Assembly (NCBI RefSeq): GCF_003755175.1
Contig: NZ_RKHX01000003.1
Span: 186,001-250,000, forward strand
DNA length: 64,000 nt
Reading direction: 5' to 3'
From: Cellulomonas sp. PhB150
GTDB taxonomy: Bacteria; Actinomycetota; Actinomycetes; Actinomycetales; Cellulomonadaceae
Below the pieces are notes generated by a model that was not told the origin of the DNA, made no database searches, and saw only the letters and a list, made by a program, of their open reading frames with translations. Positions within the stretch are counted from its first letter, which is position 1, and each line of letters begins with the position of its first letter. A program made the position numbers and the translations under genes. Of the stretch, positions 17,187 through 28,443 are shown in pieces.

Positions 17187-18434
17187 ATGGGCTGGGTCGA
17201 GCACGCGGTGTGGTGGCAGGTGTACCCCCTGGGCTTCGTCGGGGCGGCCGACGAAGCCCCCGCCGACGCACCCGTCGACAGCCACCGCCTGCGCCGGCTC
17301 GTCGACTGGCTCGACTACGCGCGCGACCTGGGCGTCTCCGGCATCGCGCTCGGGCCGGTCTTCGCGTCGAGCACGCACGGCTACGACACGACCGACCACC
17401 TCGCGATCGACCCGCGCCTCGGCACGCTCGACGACTTCCGCACGCTGGTCGACGCAGCGCACGAGCGCGGGCTGCGCGTGCTGCTCGACGGCGTCTTCAA
17501 CCACGTGGGCCGCGCGCACCCGCTCGTCGCGAGCGACCCGTCGCTGTTCGCCCGGGCCGACGACGGCTCGTTCGCCGTCTTCGAGGGGCACGACGCGCTC
17601 GTCACCTTCGACCACGGCTCCCCCGCCGTCGCCGAGCTCGTCACGGGCGTGATGAACCACTGGCTCGACCTGGGCGCGGACGGCTGGCGGCTCGACGCGG
17701 CCTACGCGGTGCCCCCGTCGTTCTGGGAGCCGGTCCTCGCCGCGGTGCGCGAGCGCCACCCGGACGTCTACGTCGTCGGCGAGGTCATCCACGGCGACTA
17801 CCCGGCGATCGTCGCGGAGTCGGGCTTCGACTCGGTCACCCAGTACGAGCTGTGGAAGGCGACCTGGTCCGCGATCGCCACCCGGAACTGGTGGGAGCTC
17901 GCCTGGACCCTGGACCGGCACTCGGCGTTCGTCGAGGTGTTCGCGCCGTGGACCTTCGTCGGGAACCACGACGTCACCCGGATCGCCTCGCAGCTGGACG
18001 ACGACGCGCTGCTCGGCCACGCGCTCGCGGTGCTCTTCACCGTGGGCGGCACACCGGCGGTCTACTACGGCGACGAGCAGGCGTTCCGCGGCGTGAAGGA
18101 GGAGCGGTTCGGCGGGGACGACGCGATCCGACCCGCCTTCCCTGCCTCTCCGGCCGAGCTGGCGCCCGACGGCTGGTGGGCCTACCGGCTGCACCAGGAG
18201 CTCATCGGGCTGCGTCGCCGGCACCCGTGGCTGCACCGGGCCACCACGCGCACGATCGAGCTGACCAACGAGCACCTGCTCTACGAGGCCCGCGCGGGCG
18301 ACGACGCCCTGCTGGTCGCCCTGAACCTGGCCGACGAGCCGTGGGACCCCCCGGTCGCCGACGCGCAGGTGCTCGCTGGAGCGGGCCCGCAGGTCCCGCC
18401 CCGCGGCTGGGCAGTCCTGACCGCCACCGCCTGA
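17187..18434 (+). CDS. Cytoplasmic GH13 alpha-amylase-family glycosidase
   Basis: A 415-residue enzyme without signal peptide. All four GH13 regions are present: LLDGVFNHVG (I); GWRLDAAYA (II), nucleophile Asp170; VYVVGEVIHG (III), acid/base Glu199; FVGNHDVTR (IV), Asp262. It opens EHAVWWQVYPLGFVG, and the short B-domain has THGYDTTDHLAIDPRLG. The C-terminal strand domain is abbreviated. This compact form resembles small intracellular alpha-glucan or maltodextrin-acting enzymes, but the specificity is not assigned. It sits alone between two hairpins, with no maltose transporter alongside. Confidence 0.88.
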   Translation: MGWVEHAVWWQVYPLGFVGAADEAPADAPVDSHRLRRLVDWLDYARDLGVSGIALGPVFASSTHGYDTTDHLAIDPRLGTLDDFRTLVDAAHERGLRVLLDGVFNHVGRAHPLVASDPSLFARADDGSFAVFEGHDALVTFDHGSPAVAELVTGVMNHWLDLGADGWRLDAAYAVPPSFWEPVLAAVRERHPDVYVVGEVIHGDYPAIVAESGFDSVTQYELWKATWSAIATRNWWELAWTLDRHSAFVEVFAPWTFVGNHDVTRIASQLDDDALLGHALAVLFTVGGTPAVYYGDEQAFRGVKEERFGGDDAIRPAFPASPAELAPDGWWAYRLHQELIGLRRRHPWLHRATTRTIELTNEHLLYEARAGDDALLVALNLADEPWDPPVADAQVLAGAGPQVPPRGWAVLTATA

Positions 18435-18494
18435 CGGTCCTCCGCCAGCCGCACAGCCAGCACTCGGCCCCGCGCATCTGCCCAGCGCTCCGCC

Positions 18495-18541
18495 TTAGGT
18501 GCAGCGTTAGTGCCGCTATGCGTGACTAACGCTGCACCTAA
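18495..18541. terminator. Perfect 17-bp inverted repeat between convergent genes
   Basis: Arms 18495-18511 (starting TTAGGTGCAGCG) and 18525-18541 are exact reverse complements around a 13-base spacer. It lies between the convergent GH13 and topA genes, so it could terminate both. The arms are less GC-rich than other terminators here and lack a T run. Confidence 0.65.
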
Positions 18542-18611
18542 CGGCCCGGCGCGAGCACGCGGGGGGCAGCGGGCAGCGCACACCGCCGCACGGCGCACGC
18601 CAGCGGCCTGG

Positions 18612-21326
18612 CTACTTCTTCGTCGCGGCCTTCGCACGGGCGGGAGCCTTGCGGGCGGGTGCCTTCTTCTTCGCGGGGGCCGACGCGCGCTTCTCGGCGA
18701 GCAGCTCGATCGCCTGCTCGGGCGTGATCGACTCGGGCGTCACGTCACGCGGCAGGGTCCGGTTGGTGGTCCCGTCGGTCACGTACGCGCCGAACCGGCC
18801 GTCCTTGACGACGATCGGCTTGCCCGACGTGGGGTCGTCGCCGAGCTCGCGCAGCGGCGGCGTCGCGGTGGCCCCGCGCCCGCGCTTGGGCTGCGCGTAG
18901 ATGGCGAGCGCCTCGTCGAGCGTCGTCGTGAACAGCGCCTCCTCCGAGGCGATCGTCCGCGAGTCCGTGCCCTTCTTCAGGTACGGGCCGTAGCGGCCGT
19001 TCTGCGCGGTGATCTCCGTGCCGGACTCGGGGTCCACGCCGACCACGCGCGGCAGCGACAGCAGCTTGAGGGCGTCCTCGAGCGTGATCGTCTGCAGGCT
19101 CATCGACTTGAACAGCGAGCCGGTCCGCGGCTTGGGGGCGGCGGCGAGCGCGCGCTTCTTGGCGGCGGCGGACAGCGAGGGGTCCAGCTCGGGCTCGGGC
19201 AGCAGCTCGGTCACGTACGGGCCGTAGCGGCCGTTCTTCGCGACGATCGTCGTGCCGGTCTCCGGGTCCTGGCCGAGCACCAGGTCGCCGTCGGGCTGGG
19301 TCTCCAGGAGCTCGCGCGCCTTGGCGACGGTGAGCTCGTCGGGCGCCAGCTCCTCGGGGACCGAGGCGCGCAGCGGCGTGCCGTCCTCGCCGAGCGGCGC
19401 GGACGCGTCCTCGAGGTAGGGGCCGTACCGGCCGACGCGCAGCGTGATGCCGTCGCCGATCGGGATCGAGTTGACCTCGCGGGCGTCGATGTCGCCGAGG
19501 TTGGCGACCAGGTCGCGCAGACCCCCGCCCTCCTCGGTCCCGGTGCCGTCGCCGAAGTAGAACCGCGACAGCCACGTCACGCGGTCCTTGTCGCCGGCCG
19601 CGATCGCGTCGAGGTCCAGCTCCATCTCGGCGGTGAAGTCGTAGTCGACCAGCCAGTCGAAGTTCTCCTCGAGCAGCCGGGTCACCGCGAAGGCGAGCCA
19701 CGAGGGCACGAGGGCCTGGCCGCGGGACGTGACGTAGCCCCGGTCCTGGATCACGGAGATCGTGGCCGCGTACGTCGAGGGGCGGCCGATCCCGCGCTCC
19801 TCGAGCGCCTTGACCAGCGATGCCTCGGTGTAGCGGGGCGGCGGGGACGTGCGGTGGCCGGCGGCAGCCAGGTCGGACCCGGTCAGCGGGTCGCCCTCGG
19901 CCATGCGCGGCAGGCGCGCGTCGCCCTTCTCGTCCTCGGCCGGGCCGTCGTCGCGCGACTCGTCGCGGCCCTCCTCGTACGCGGCGAGGAAGCCGCGGAA
20001 CGTGATGACCGTGCCGGAGGCGGAGAACACGGCGTCCTGGCCGGTCGTCGCGACGGCGCCGATCCGGACCGAGGCGGTCGAGCCGCGCGCGTCGCCCATC
20101 TGCGAGGCGACGGTGCGCTTCCAGATCAGCTCGTACAGCCGGAACTGGTCGCCCGAGAGCTCCTTGGCGACCTGGGCCGGCGTGCGGAAGTGGTCACCCG
20201 CGGGGCGGATGGCCTCGTGCGCCTCCTGGGCGCCCTTGGCCTTGCTCGTGTACACGCGGGGCGCGTCCGGCACGTACTCGGGCCCGTACAGCTCGGCGGC
20301 CTGCCGGCGCGCGGCGTCGATCGCCTGCGTCGAGAGCACCGGCGAGTCGGTACGCATGTAGGTGATGTAGCCGTTCTCGTACAGCGACTGCGCGGTGCGC
20401 ATCGTCTGGCGCGAGGCCATCCGCAGCTTGCGCGACGACTCCTGCTGCAGCGTCGAGGTCGTGAACGGCGCGGCCGGGCGGCGCGTGTACGGCTTGGTCT
20501 CGAGCGAGCGGACCTCGAACGACGCCTCGGCGAGGCCGGCGACCAGTGCGGTGGCGGCCTCCTCGGTGAGGTGCGTCGTCTCGGCGGAGCGCAGCACGCC
20601 CCGGTCGTCGAAGTCGCGGCCGCTGGCGACGCGGTGGCCGTCGAGCGCGGTGAGACGGGCCGGGAAGACCGGCTGGTCGGCGTCGGCGACCGCGAAGGTG
20701 CCGTTGACGTCCCAGTAGTCGGCGGCGACGAACGCCATGCGCTCACGCTCGCGCTCGACGACGAGTCGCGTCGCGACCGACTGGACGCGCCCGGCGGACA
20801 GGCCCTGGCGGACCTTGCGCCACAGCACGGGGCTGACCTCGTAGCCGTAGAGGCGGTCGAGGATGCGGCGGGTCTCCTGCGCGTCGACCATGCGGTCGTC
20901 GATCTCGCGGGTGTTCTCCAGCGCGCGGCCGATGGCCTCACGGGTGATCTCGTGGAACACCATGCGCTTGACGGGGACCTTGGGCTTGAGCTCCGCGAGC
21001 AGGTGCCAGGCGATGGCCTCGCCCTCGCGGTCCTCATCGGTGGCCAGGAAGAGCTCGTCGGACTCCTTGAGCAGCTTCTTGAGCTCGCTGACCTTCTTGC
21101 GCTTGTCCGCGTCGACCACGTAGTACGGCGCGAAGCCGTTGTCCACGTCGACGGCGAACTTGCCGAAGGGGCCCTTCTTCATGTCCGCGGGCAGCTCGGA
21201 GGGCTGCGGCAGGTCACGGATGTGGCCGACGCTCGCCTCGACGTCGTAGCCCTCACCCAGGTATCCCGCGATCGTGCGCGCCTTGGCAGGCGACTCCACG
21301 ATGACGAGCTTGCGCCCTGCAGACAT
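18612..21326 (-). CDS. topA: DNA topoisomerase I
   Basis: A 904-residue type IA topoisomerase that relaxes negative supercoils. Motifs: TOPRIM opening KLVIVESPAKARTIAGYLG, acidic triad in FLATDEDREGEAIAWHL, active-site tyrosine in YENGYITYMRTDSPVLS, and PGDH-type HEAIRPAGDHFRTP. The C-terminal third carries repeated GRYGPYV-type segments (NGRYGPYVTELL, NGRYGPYLKKG, DGRFGAYVTDG), the cysteine-less actinobacterial C-domains, then a Lys/Ala-rich tail that likely binds DNA. ATG at 21326 is preferred to the GTG at 21332 because GGAAGG is properly spaced from it. Essential housekeeping gene. Confidence 0.96.
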   Translation of the reverse strand: MSAGRKLVIVESPAKARTIAGYLGEGYDVEASVGHIRDLPQPSELPADMKKGPFGKFAVDVDNGFAPYYVVDADKRKKVSELKKLLKESDELFLATDEDREGEAIAWHLLAELKPKVPVKRMVFHEITREAIGRALENTREIDDRMVDAQETRRILDRLYGYEVSPVLWRKVRQGLSAGRVQSVATRLVVERERERMAFVAADYWDVNGTFAVADADQPVFPARLTALDGHRVASGRDFDDRGVLRSAETTHLTEEAATALVAGLAEASFEVRSLETKPYTRRPAAPFTTSTLQQESSRKLRMASRQTMRTAQSLYENGYITYMRTDSPVLSTQAIDAARRQAAELYGPEYVPDAPRVYTSKAKGAQEAHEAIRPAGDHFRTPAQVAKELSGDQFRLYELIWKRTVASQMGDARGSTASVRIGAVATTGQDAVFSASGTVITFRGFLAAYEEGRDESRDDGPAEDEKGDARLPRMAEGDPLTGSDLAAAGHRTSPPPRYTEASLVKALEERGIGRPSTYAATISVIQDRGYVTSRGQALVPSWLAFAVTRLLEENFDWLVDYDFTAEMELDLDAIAAGDKDRVTWLSRFYFGDGTGTEEGGGLRDLVANLGDIDAREVNSIPIGDGITLRVGRYGPYLEDASAPLGEDGTPLRASVPEELAPDELTVAKARELLETQPDGDLVLGQDPETGTTIVAKNGRYGPYVTELLPEPELDPSLSAAAKKRALAAAPKPRTGSLFKSMSLQTITLEDALKLLSLPRVVGVDPESGTEITAQNGRYGPYLKKGTDSRTIASEEALFTTTLDEALAIYAQPKRGRGATATPPLRELGDDPTSGKPIVVKDGRFGAYVTDGTTNRTLPRDVTPESITPEQAIELLAEKRASAPAKKKAPARKAPARAKAATKK

Positions 21327-21405
21327 GCCCACGGCCTTCCCTACCGACTCACGGGCCGGTCGACCCGTGGCAACTCTCCGTCGAGGCGGACTCTACGACC
21401 ATCCG

Positions 21406-22293
21406 TCACGTGCGTGGCAATCCGGACGCCGCCGCCTGCCGCAGCCCGAGCATGAGCGCGAACGCCAGGCACGCGGCAGCAGCCGTCCCCGCGGCACCGC
21501 CCAGGTAGGCGGTCAGCAGGTCCGAGCGGCTCGTCACGTCGGGCACCCGGGACCACGTCGCGGACAGCGCGACGACCGCGACGGCCCCGGCGACGGCGCC
21601 CACCACGACGAGCGAGACGAGCGTCGCACGGGTGGCCCGCGGGACCGAGGACCGGTCCACAGGGTTGGCCCACCGCGGCACCAGCACCGCCAGCGCACAG
21701 GTCGCGGCCGTCCACGCCAGCACGACGAGCACGGCCGCCACGACGTCCGACGGCCGGTGCCAGCGCCCGATGAGCGTCGAGACGCCCGTCGCCGTCGTGT
21801 ACGCCGCGCCGAGGGCCGCCGCCCAGGGACGCACGCGCGGCGGGACGACGAGCATGAGCACGACCGAGATCGACGCGGCCGCGGTCGTGTGGCCCGACGG
21901 CAGCGTGTTGCCGTACCCGCCCGGGACGCCGAGCTCGGGCCGCTCGAAGACGTACTCCTTGAGCACGCGGGTGGTCAGGTTGGCGCCGATCATGACGACC
22001 GCCGCCTGGACCGCGAGCTCCCACCGCCGGCGCACGACCGCGATGACCACCGCGCCGAGCAGGACCGCGGCGATGAGGCCCACCGAGACGACGTCGAGGA
22101 CCTTCTCGGCGACGCGCCACAGCTGGGTCTGCCCGTACGCGGCCCCCTCGATCGCGGCCTGGTCGACCGACTGCCCGGCATAGGTGTCGACGAACACGCG
22201 CCACAGCACGTAGACGCCGACGACCGACACGACGGTGACGACCGCCGACACGGCCACGAGGGGGACGGGTCGGCGGTCGCTCACCGGCAACAC
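21406..22293 (-). CDS. PAP2-superfamily membrane phosphatase
   Basis: A 295-residue protein with about six hydrophobic helices and the lipid-phosphatase triad: KEYVFERP (KX6RP), GNTLPSGHTTAA (PSGH), and GRWHRPSDVVAA (SRX5HX3D-like, here with Gly in place of the first Ser). Family members dephosphorylate phosphatidate, undecaprenyl pyrophosphate or similar lipid phosphates at the membrane. The start is ambiguous between GTG at 22293 and GTG at 22284. Its promoter region is shared with no divergent gene. Confidence 0.85.
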   Translation of the reverse strand: MLPVSDRRPVPLVAVSAVVTVVSVVGVYVLWRVFVDTYAGQSVDQAAIEGAAYGQTQLWRVAEKVLDVVSVGLIAAVLLGAVVIAVVRRRWELAVQAAVVMIGANLTTRVLKEYVFERPELGVPGGYGNTLPSGHTTAAASISVVLMLVVPPRVRPWAAALGAAYTTATGVSTLIGRWHRPSDVVAAVLVVLAWTAATCALAVLVPRWANPVDRSSVPRATRATLVSLVVVGAVAGAVAVVALSATWSRVPDVTSRSDLLTAYLGGAAGTAAAACLAFALMLGLRQAAASGLPRT

Positions 22294-22344
22294 GGTAGGT
22301 CACGCGGCTGACAGGTCAGCACCGGCCAGCGTCCGGCGCGAGGC

Positions 22345-23432
<1,088 letters not shown>

Positions 23433-23436
<4 letters not shown>

Positions 23437-24428
23437 GCCCGGTCCTCCTTGGCCTCGTGGACCACCGGGGTGAACCCGATGCGGGGGCGGATGCCGCGCT
23501 TGCGCAGGCCACGGGCGTTCATGCCGGTGCTCCGCAGGCGCGGGTTGACGAACTCGTCGATGCCGAAGTTGATCAGCGTCAGGGCCATGCCCAGCAGCGC
23601 GATGCACGCACCGGGGAACACGAACCACCACCAGGCGTGCCGCTGCAGCGCGAGCTGCGACTGCGCCCAGTACAGGACCGTGCCCCAGTTCCACTCGTCG
23701 GTCGGCGTCAGGCCGAGGAACGACAGCGTGATCTGCGAGAGCACCGCGAAGCCGACCGTGCCGATGAAGCCGGCCGCGATGATCGCGGTCAGGTTGGGCA
23801 GGATCTCGGCCATCACGATGCGCCACGTCTTCTCGCCGTTGGCGCGCGCGGCCTCCACGAAGTCGCGTCTGCGCAACGAGAGCGTCTGGGCTCTGAGCAC
23901 GCGCGCGCCCCAGGCCCAGCCGGTGATCGCGATGACGAACGCCACCGACAGCCCGCCCGCGGACGGCAGCGAGCCCGTGATGATGATGATGAGCGGCAGC
24001 TGCGGGATGACGAGGAACACGTTGGACAGCGCCGACAGGCTCTCGTCGCCCACTCCCCCGATGTACCCGGCGGTGATGCCGACGACGATGCCGAGCAGCG
24101 TGGCCGCGAAGCCCGCGACGAACGCGATCAGCAGCACGCTGCGCGTCCCGAGCACCACCTGCGAGAACACGTCCTGGCCGGTGTGCGTGGTCCCCATGAG
24201 GTGGTCCCACGACGGCGGCTGGAGCAGGTCCTTGCTGCGGGCGTCGGGGTCGTAGGGAGCGATCCACTCCCCGATGATCGCGATGACGACGAAGAACCCG
24301 AGGATGCCCAGGCCGGTGAGGGCCTTGGCGTTGCGCATGAACAGGAAGCGGCGCTTCTTGCCGCTCGGGGCCGTCGGCGCGATCCCGAGGTCGATGCTCT
24401 CGTCGAGGTCGAGAAGTTCGGCGGACAT
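23433..24428 (-). CDS. Opp/Dpp-family ABC transporter permease (DppC-like)
   Basis: A 331-residue permease. A cytoplasmic N-terminal tail is followed by helix 1 (LTGLGILGFFVVIAIIGEWIAPYDPDA split across the membrane), the DppC hallmark HLMGTTHTGQDVFSQVVLG, and several further helices. The EAA loop is REFVEAA-like: RRDFVEAARANGEKTWRIVMAEILPN. It partners the DppB-like permease upstream, separated by only two bases, and overlaps the next ATPase gene by 4 bases. Confidence 0.92.
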
Positions 24429-24430
24429 GG

Positions 24431-25411
24431 TCAGCCCTCCTGACGCGTGCGCGGGTCGAGCACGCCGTAGACGAAGTCGGCCACGATGTTGGCGAGCAGC
24501 ACCGCCATCGTGATCACGAGGAAGCACCCCTGCATGAGGGGGTAGTCGTGCGCCGAGGTGGCCGACAGCAGGTAGAACCCGATGCCCTGGTAGCTGAAGA
24601 CCTGCTCCATGACGATCGTGCCGCCGACGATGAAGCCGAGGGACAGCGCGAAGCTCGAGATCTGCGGGAGGATCGCGTTGCGCGCGGCGTAGCCGAACAT
24701 CACGCGGCGCTCCGAGAGGCCCTTCGCCTGGGCGACGGTGACGTAGTCCTCCGAGGAGACGGTCACCGACATGTTGCGCATCCCGAGGATCCAGCCGGCG
24801 ATCGACGTCAGGATGATCGTCAACGCCGGCAACGTCCCGTAGTAGATCACCGAGCCGATGAAGTCCCAGGACAGGTTGGGCACCATGTCCCGGTCGTAGG
24901 AGCCGCTCGACGGGAACCACTCGAGGTTCACCGAGAAGATCGTGATGACGATCAGGGCGAGCCAGAAGTAGGGCACCGACGAGAAGAACGTCGAGATCGG
25001 CAGCAGCGCGTCGGCCCACGTCCCGCGGCGCCAGCCGATGGCCACGCCGATGAGCGTGCCGAGCGTGAACGCGATGATCGTCGAGATGCCGACCAGGCCG
25101 ATCGTCCACGGCAGGCCCTGCTTGATGATGCTCGTCACCGGCGCCGGGTAGTAGCTGATCGACGTGCCCAGGTCACCGTGCAGCAGGTCGCCCCAGTAGT
25201 GCAGGTACTGCTGCCACAGCGACTGGTTCGAGTCGAGGCCGAACATCGCCTTGAGCGAGGCGATCGCGTCGGTGCTCAGCTGACCCTGCTTCTTGGCGAT
25301 GAGTGCCGAGACCGGGTCGCCCGGCAGGAGACGGGGCAGGAAGAAGTTGATCGTCACCGCTGCCCAGAAGGTGATGGCGTAGAAGACCAGCCGGCGGCCG
25401 AAGAACCTCAT
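24431..25411 (-). CDS. Opp/Dpp-family ABC transporter permease (DppB-like)
   Basis: A 326-residue permease starting [19 protein letters not shown], with the DppB motif [16 protein letters not shown] and the periplasmic loop containing [20 protein letters not shown]. The EAA motif lies in [23 protein letters not shown]. The start overlaps the stop of the DppF-like ATPase by 4 bases (ATGA), showing translational coupling. Confidence 0.92.
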   Translation of the reverse strand: MRFFGRRLVFYAITFWAAVTINFFLPRLLPGDPVSALIAKKQGQLSTDAIASLKAMFGLDSNQSLWQQYLHYWGDLLHGDLGTSISYYPAPVTSIIKQGLPWTIGLVGISTIIAFTLGTLIGVAIGWRRGTWADALLPISTFFSSVPYFWLALIVITIFSVNLEWFPSSGSYDRDMVPNLSWDFIGSVIYYGTLPALTIILTSIAGWILGMRNMSVTVSSEDYVTVAQAKGLSERRVMFGYAARNAILPQISSFALSLGFIVGGTIVMEQVFSYQGIGFYLLSATSAHDYPLMQGCFLVITMAVLLANIVADFVYGVLDPRTRQEG

Positions 25412-26559
25412 CGGTCGTCCTCCTTCGCGGGTGCTGGGGTGGGTCCGGCGGCGACGGCGCGCAGCAGCTCGTCGTCCGCCGCGGGGCGCTCGCCGTATGC
25501 GTCGAGCACCGAGCCGAGGACCGGGCGGTCCGCACGGTCCGAGTAGCCCCAGCAGGCGGCCTGACGGCCCTCGCCCACGGCGAGCAGCGGCGGCGTCTCG
25601 GTCCTGCACAGGTCGGTGGCGAACGGGCAGCGCGGGTTGAACCGGCACCCGGTGGGGGGCCGCACGAGGCTCGGTGCCTCGCCGCGCGCGCCGCGGGCGC
25701 GGGCGTCCAGGTCGTCCGGGTCCGGTGCGGACCGCACGAGCAGCTGCGTGTAGGGGTGCTTCGGGTCCTGCGTCACGGACTCCGAGTCGCCGCTCTCGAC
25801 GACACGGCCGGCGTACATGACCATCGTGCGGTCGGCGAAGTAGCGGGCCGAGGCGATGTCGTGCGTGATGTAGAGGATGGCGATGTGCATCCGGTCGCGC
25901 AGGTCGCGCAGCAGGTTGAGGATCCCGAGGCGGATGGAGACGTCGAGCATCGAGATGGGCTCGTCGGCCAGCAGGACCTCGGGGTCCGCGGCCAGGGCGC
26001 GGGCGATCGCGACGCGCTGGCGCTGCCCGCCGGACAGCTCGTGCGGGAACTTGTCGATGTAGCGCGACGGCGGCGTCAGCTGCACGCGCGTGAGGAGCTC
26101 CTCGAGCGCGGACTCCAGCTCGGGCCCGCGCAGCCGGCCGCGGTGGATCCGCAGCGAGCGGGAGAGCATGTAGCGCACGGTGTGGATCGGGTTCAGCGAC
26201 CCGAAGGGGTCCTGGAAGATCATCTGCACGCGGCGGACGTACCGGCGGAAGGCCCGGCGGTTCTTCACGGTCGCGTCCTCGCCGTGCAGCAGCACCTGGC
26301 CGCCCGTCACGGGCATCAGCTGCGCGAGCAGGCGCGCGATCGTGGACTTGCCGGAGCCCGACTCGCCGACGAGGGCGACGACGCGCCCCCGGTACAGGTC
26401 GATGTCGACGTCGTCGACCGCGTGCACCACGTCGTGCGACCGGAAGCCGCGGACGGGGAAGCGCTTCTGCATCTTGACGGCCTGGAGGACGGGTGCCTCG
26501 CCGTCGACGGGCGGGCGTGCGGCCGGCGCCGGTGGGGGCGTGGGCTGTGGTGCGCTCAT
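25408..26559 (-). CDS. Opp/Dpp-family ABC transporter ATP-binding protein (DppF-like)
   Basis: A 383-residue ATPase. After a Pro/Ala-rich N-terminal tail it has Walker [18 protein letters not shown], signature [17 protein letters not shown], Walker [18 protein letters not shown] and [17 protein letters not shown]. The C-terminal oligopeptide-family segment is [15 protein letters not shown]. The ATG at 26559 follows AAGGTGAACC; an open frame upstream crosses the hairpin at 26594-26628 and is not used. It is the first cytoplasmic component after the binding-protein gene. Confidence 0.92.
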   Translation of the reverse strand: MSAPQPTPPPAPAARPPVDGEAPVLQAVKMQKRFPVRGFRSHDVVHAVDDVDIDLYRGRVVALVGESGSGKSTIARLLAQLMPVTGGQVLLHGEDATVKNRRAFRRYVRRVQMIFQDPFGSLNPIHTVRYMLSRSLRIHRGRLRGPELESALEELLTRVQLTPPSRYIDKFPHELSGGQRQRVAIARALAADPEVLLADEPISMLDVSIRLGILNLLRDLRDRMHIAILYITHDIASARYFADRTMVMYAGRVVESGDSESVTQDPKHPYTQLLVRSAPDPDDLDARARGARGEAPSLVRPPTGCRFNPRCPFATDLCRTETPPLLAVGEGRQAACWGYSDRADRPVLGSVLDAYGERPAADDELLRAVAAGPTPAPAKEDDR

Positions 26560-26593
26560 CGGTTCACCTTGGGGGGAAGTGTTCGGCCGGACG

Positions 26594-26628
26594 CCGGGTG
26601 CGGCAGGCGAGTCGCCTGCCGCACCCGG
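26594..26628 (-). terminator. Intercistronic hairpin after the binding-protein gene
   Basis: A near-perfect palindrome: 26594-26610 is the exact complement of 26612-26628 around one central base, giving a 17-bp arm. It lies between the solute-binding-protein stop and the ATPase gene of the same operon. Hairpins at this position commonly stabilise the upstream message or partly attenuate read-through, keeping binding protein in excess over the membrane parts. Here that role is inferred. Confidence 0.7.
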
Positions 26629-26653
26629 TGTCACTCTCGTCTGACTGCCTGGA

Positions 26654-28363
26654 TCAGCTGTCGGACGGCGTGAGCTTCGACAGGATGAGAGCCGCCTGCG
26701 GGCCCGTCGGCTGCGGGTTCGCGTACGGGTCCTCGTCGGTGGGGAAGCCCGTGTAGTTCTTCGTCGAGTACTGCGCGACGGCCGGGCGCGACCAGATGAC
26801 CAGGCCCGGGACGTCCTCGACGAAGTGCTTCTGGACGATGTCGAGCGCCGCCTGGCGGTCAGCGTCGTTCGTCCCGCTCTTGAAGTCGGCGAGGGCCTTC
26901 GTGACGTCGTCGTTCTTGTAGCGACCGAAGTTCCAGTTCGCCGACTCGCCGGCCTTCACGTACGAAGCGCCGTCCATGATGTTGGAGTACATGTTCCACG
27001 GCGTGGAGCCACCGTCGGTCCAGTGCAGCGAGGCGTCGAAGTCGCCCATGTTGATCTGCTGGTTCTGCCAGGTGTCGACGGGGGGCGTCTCGACCTTGGC
27101 CTCGGCGCCGAGGGACTGCGCGCCCTCCTTGACGATGTTCAGCGCGTCGATGTAGTCCGTCCAGCCGGCCGGGTTGGTCAGCGTGAAGGAGACCTTCTTG
27201 CCGCTCGGGTCGAGCAGCTTGTTGCCCGAGTCCCACGTGTAGCCGGCGTCCGTGAGGACCTGCTTCGCCGCGTCGAGGTCGACCGACAGCTCCTTGCCCT
27301 GGTAGTCGGGCGAGATGAACGCGTCACCCGACGGCTGGGGCAGGCCGGTCACGCTCTTGATCTGCGGCCACACGCCGTAGCCGGCGGTCGTCGAGATGTC
27401 CGCGCGGTCGACGACCAGGTTGAGCGCCTTGCGGAAGGCGACGTTGTCGAACGGTGCCTTCTCGTTGTTGAGGAACAGCACGTCGACGCCGAAGCCACCG
27501 CCGGCCACCTGGTGGAAGTGGTCCTTGTCCTGCGCGATGAAGACGTTCTCGTAGTCCGGGATGAACGTCCAGCCCCACTGCGCCTCACCCGTGGTGAGCG
27601 CCGTCGTCAGGCCGGCGTTGTCGTTGAACGTGTCGTAGCGGAGCTGGCCGACGAGCGGCTTGGTGCCCCAGTACGACGCGTTCGGCGTCAGCGTCACCGA
27701 CTGCGCGGTGAACGACTTCAGCACGAACGGGCCGGTGCCGACCATCTTCGGGTCGGACCAGTTCACCGGGTCCTGCGACTCCCAGACGTGCTTGGGCAGG
27801 ATCAGCAGCTTGTAGAGCTTGGCCTGGTTGACGAACTGGCCGTCGGTGAACGTCACCGTGACCTTGTTGCCGTCGACCTTGATGTCCTTGTACTGGCCGG
27901 GGAAGTCCGCGTTGATCTCGTCGTGGTCCCTGCGGATCTCGAGCGAGAACGCGATGTCGTCCGCGGTGAACGGCGTGCCGTCCGACCACTTCACGCCGTC
28001 GCGGGCGGTGATGACGGCCTGGGTCGAGTCGGCGTTCCACTCGACCGACTGGGCGAGCCAGGGGGTCGGGGGGTCGGTCGGCTTGATCTCGTTGACCTGC
28101 ATGAGCGACTCGTAGACGGCGAACGCGTACCCGAGCGACAGGGCCGAGGAGTTCGGGCCGATCGGGTTGTTGTTCTCCTTCTGCGGGCCGTTCGGCATGC
28201 CGATGGTCAGGACCTTGTCCGAGACCTGGGCGGCCCCGCCGGACGACTTGTCCGTGCTGGACGGGTCGCTGCCCTTGGGGTCGTCGGACCCCGAGCATGC
28301 GGTGGCGAGCAGGGCGATCGTCGCCACACCGGCGACGATGCCTGCGAGCTTGTGCTTTCTCAC
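26654..28363 (-). CDS. Family 5 solute-binding lipoprotein of the Opp/Dpp-type ABC transporter
   Basis: A 569-residue extracellular lipoprotein. The signal peptide ends with lipobox LLATAC, followed by a Ser/Gly/Asp spacer. The SBP_bac_5 features are visible: [61 protein letters not shown]. The family binds peptides, but a clade binds cello-, manno- or other beta-oligosaccharides. The leading GH3 gene in the same operon (80 bases upstream) and the absence of any peptidase support an oligosaccharide ligand. TGCAAGGAGGC gives a strong ribosome-binding site at the ATG. Confidence 0.92.
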   Translation of the reverse strand: MRKHKLAGIVAGVATIALLATACSGSDDPKGSDPSSTDKSSGGAAQVSDKVLTIGMPNGPQKENNNPIGPNSSALSLGYAFAVYESLMQVNEIKPTDPPTPWLAQSVEWNADSTQAVITARDGVKWSDGTPFTADDIAFSLEIRRDHDEINADFPGQYKDIKVDGNKVTVTFTDGQFVNQAKLYKLLILPKHVWESQDPVNWSDPKMVGTGPFVLKSFTAQSVTLTPNASYWGTKPLVGQLRYDTFNDNAGLTTALTTGEAQWGWTFIPDYENVFIAQDKDHFHQVAGGGFGVDVLFLNNEKAPFDNVAFRKALNLVVDRADISTTAGYGVWPQIKSVTGLPQPSGDAFISPDYQGKELSVDLDAAKQVLTDAGYTWDSGNKLLDPSGKKVSFTLTNPAGWTDYIDALNIVKEGAQSLGAEAKVETPPVDTWQNQQINMGDFDASLHWTDGGSTPWNMYSNIMDGASYVKAGESANWNFGRYKNDDVTKALADFKSGTNDADRQAALDIVQKHFVEDVPGLVIWSRPAVAQYSTKNYTGFPTDEDPYANPQPTGPQAALILSKLTPSDS

Positions 28364-28443
28364 GAGTGCCTCCTTGCACTGTCAGGAACCTACGGGACTG
28401 CTGGGACGGAACCGATCGACGTGACTGCGGATCGCGTCGAGTA

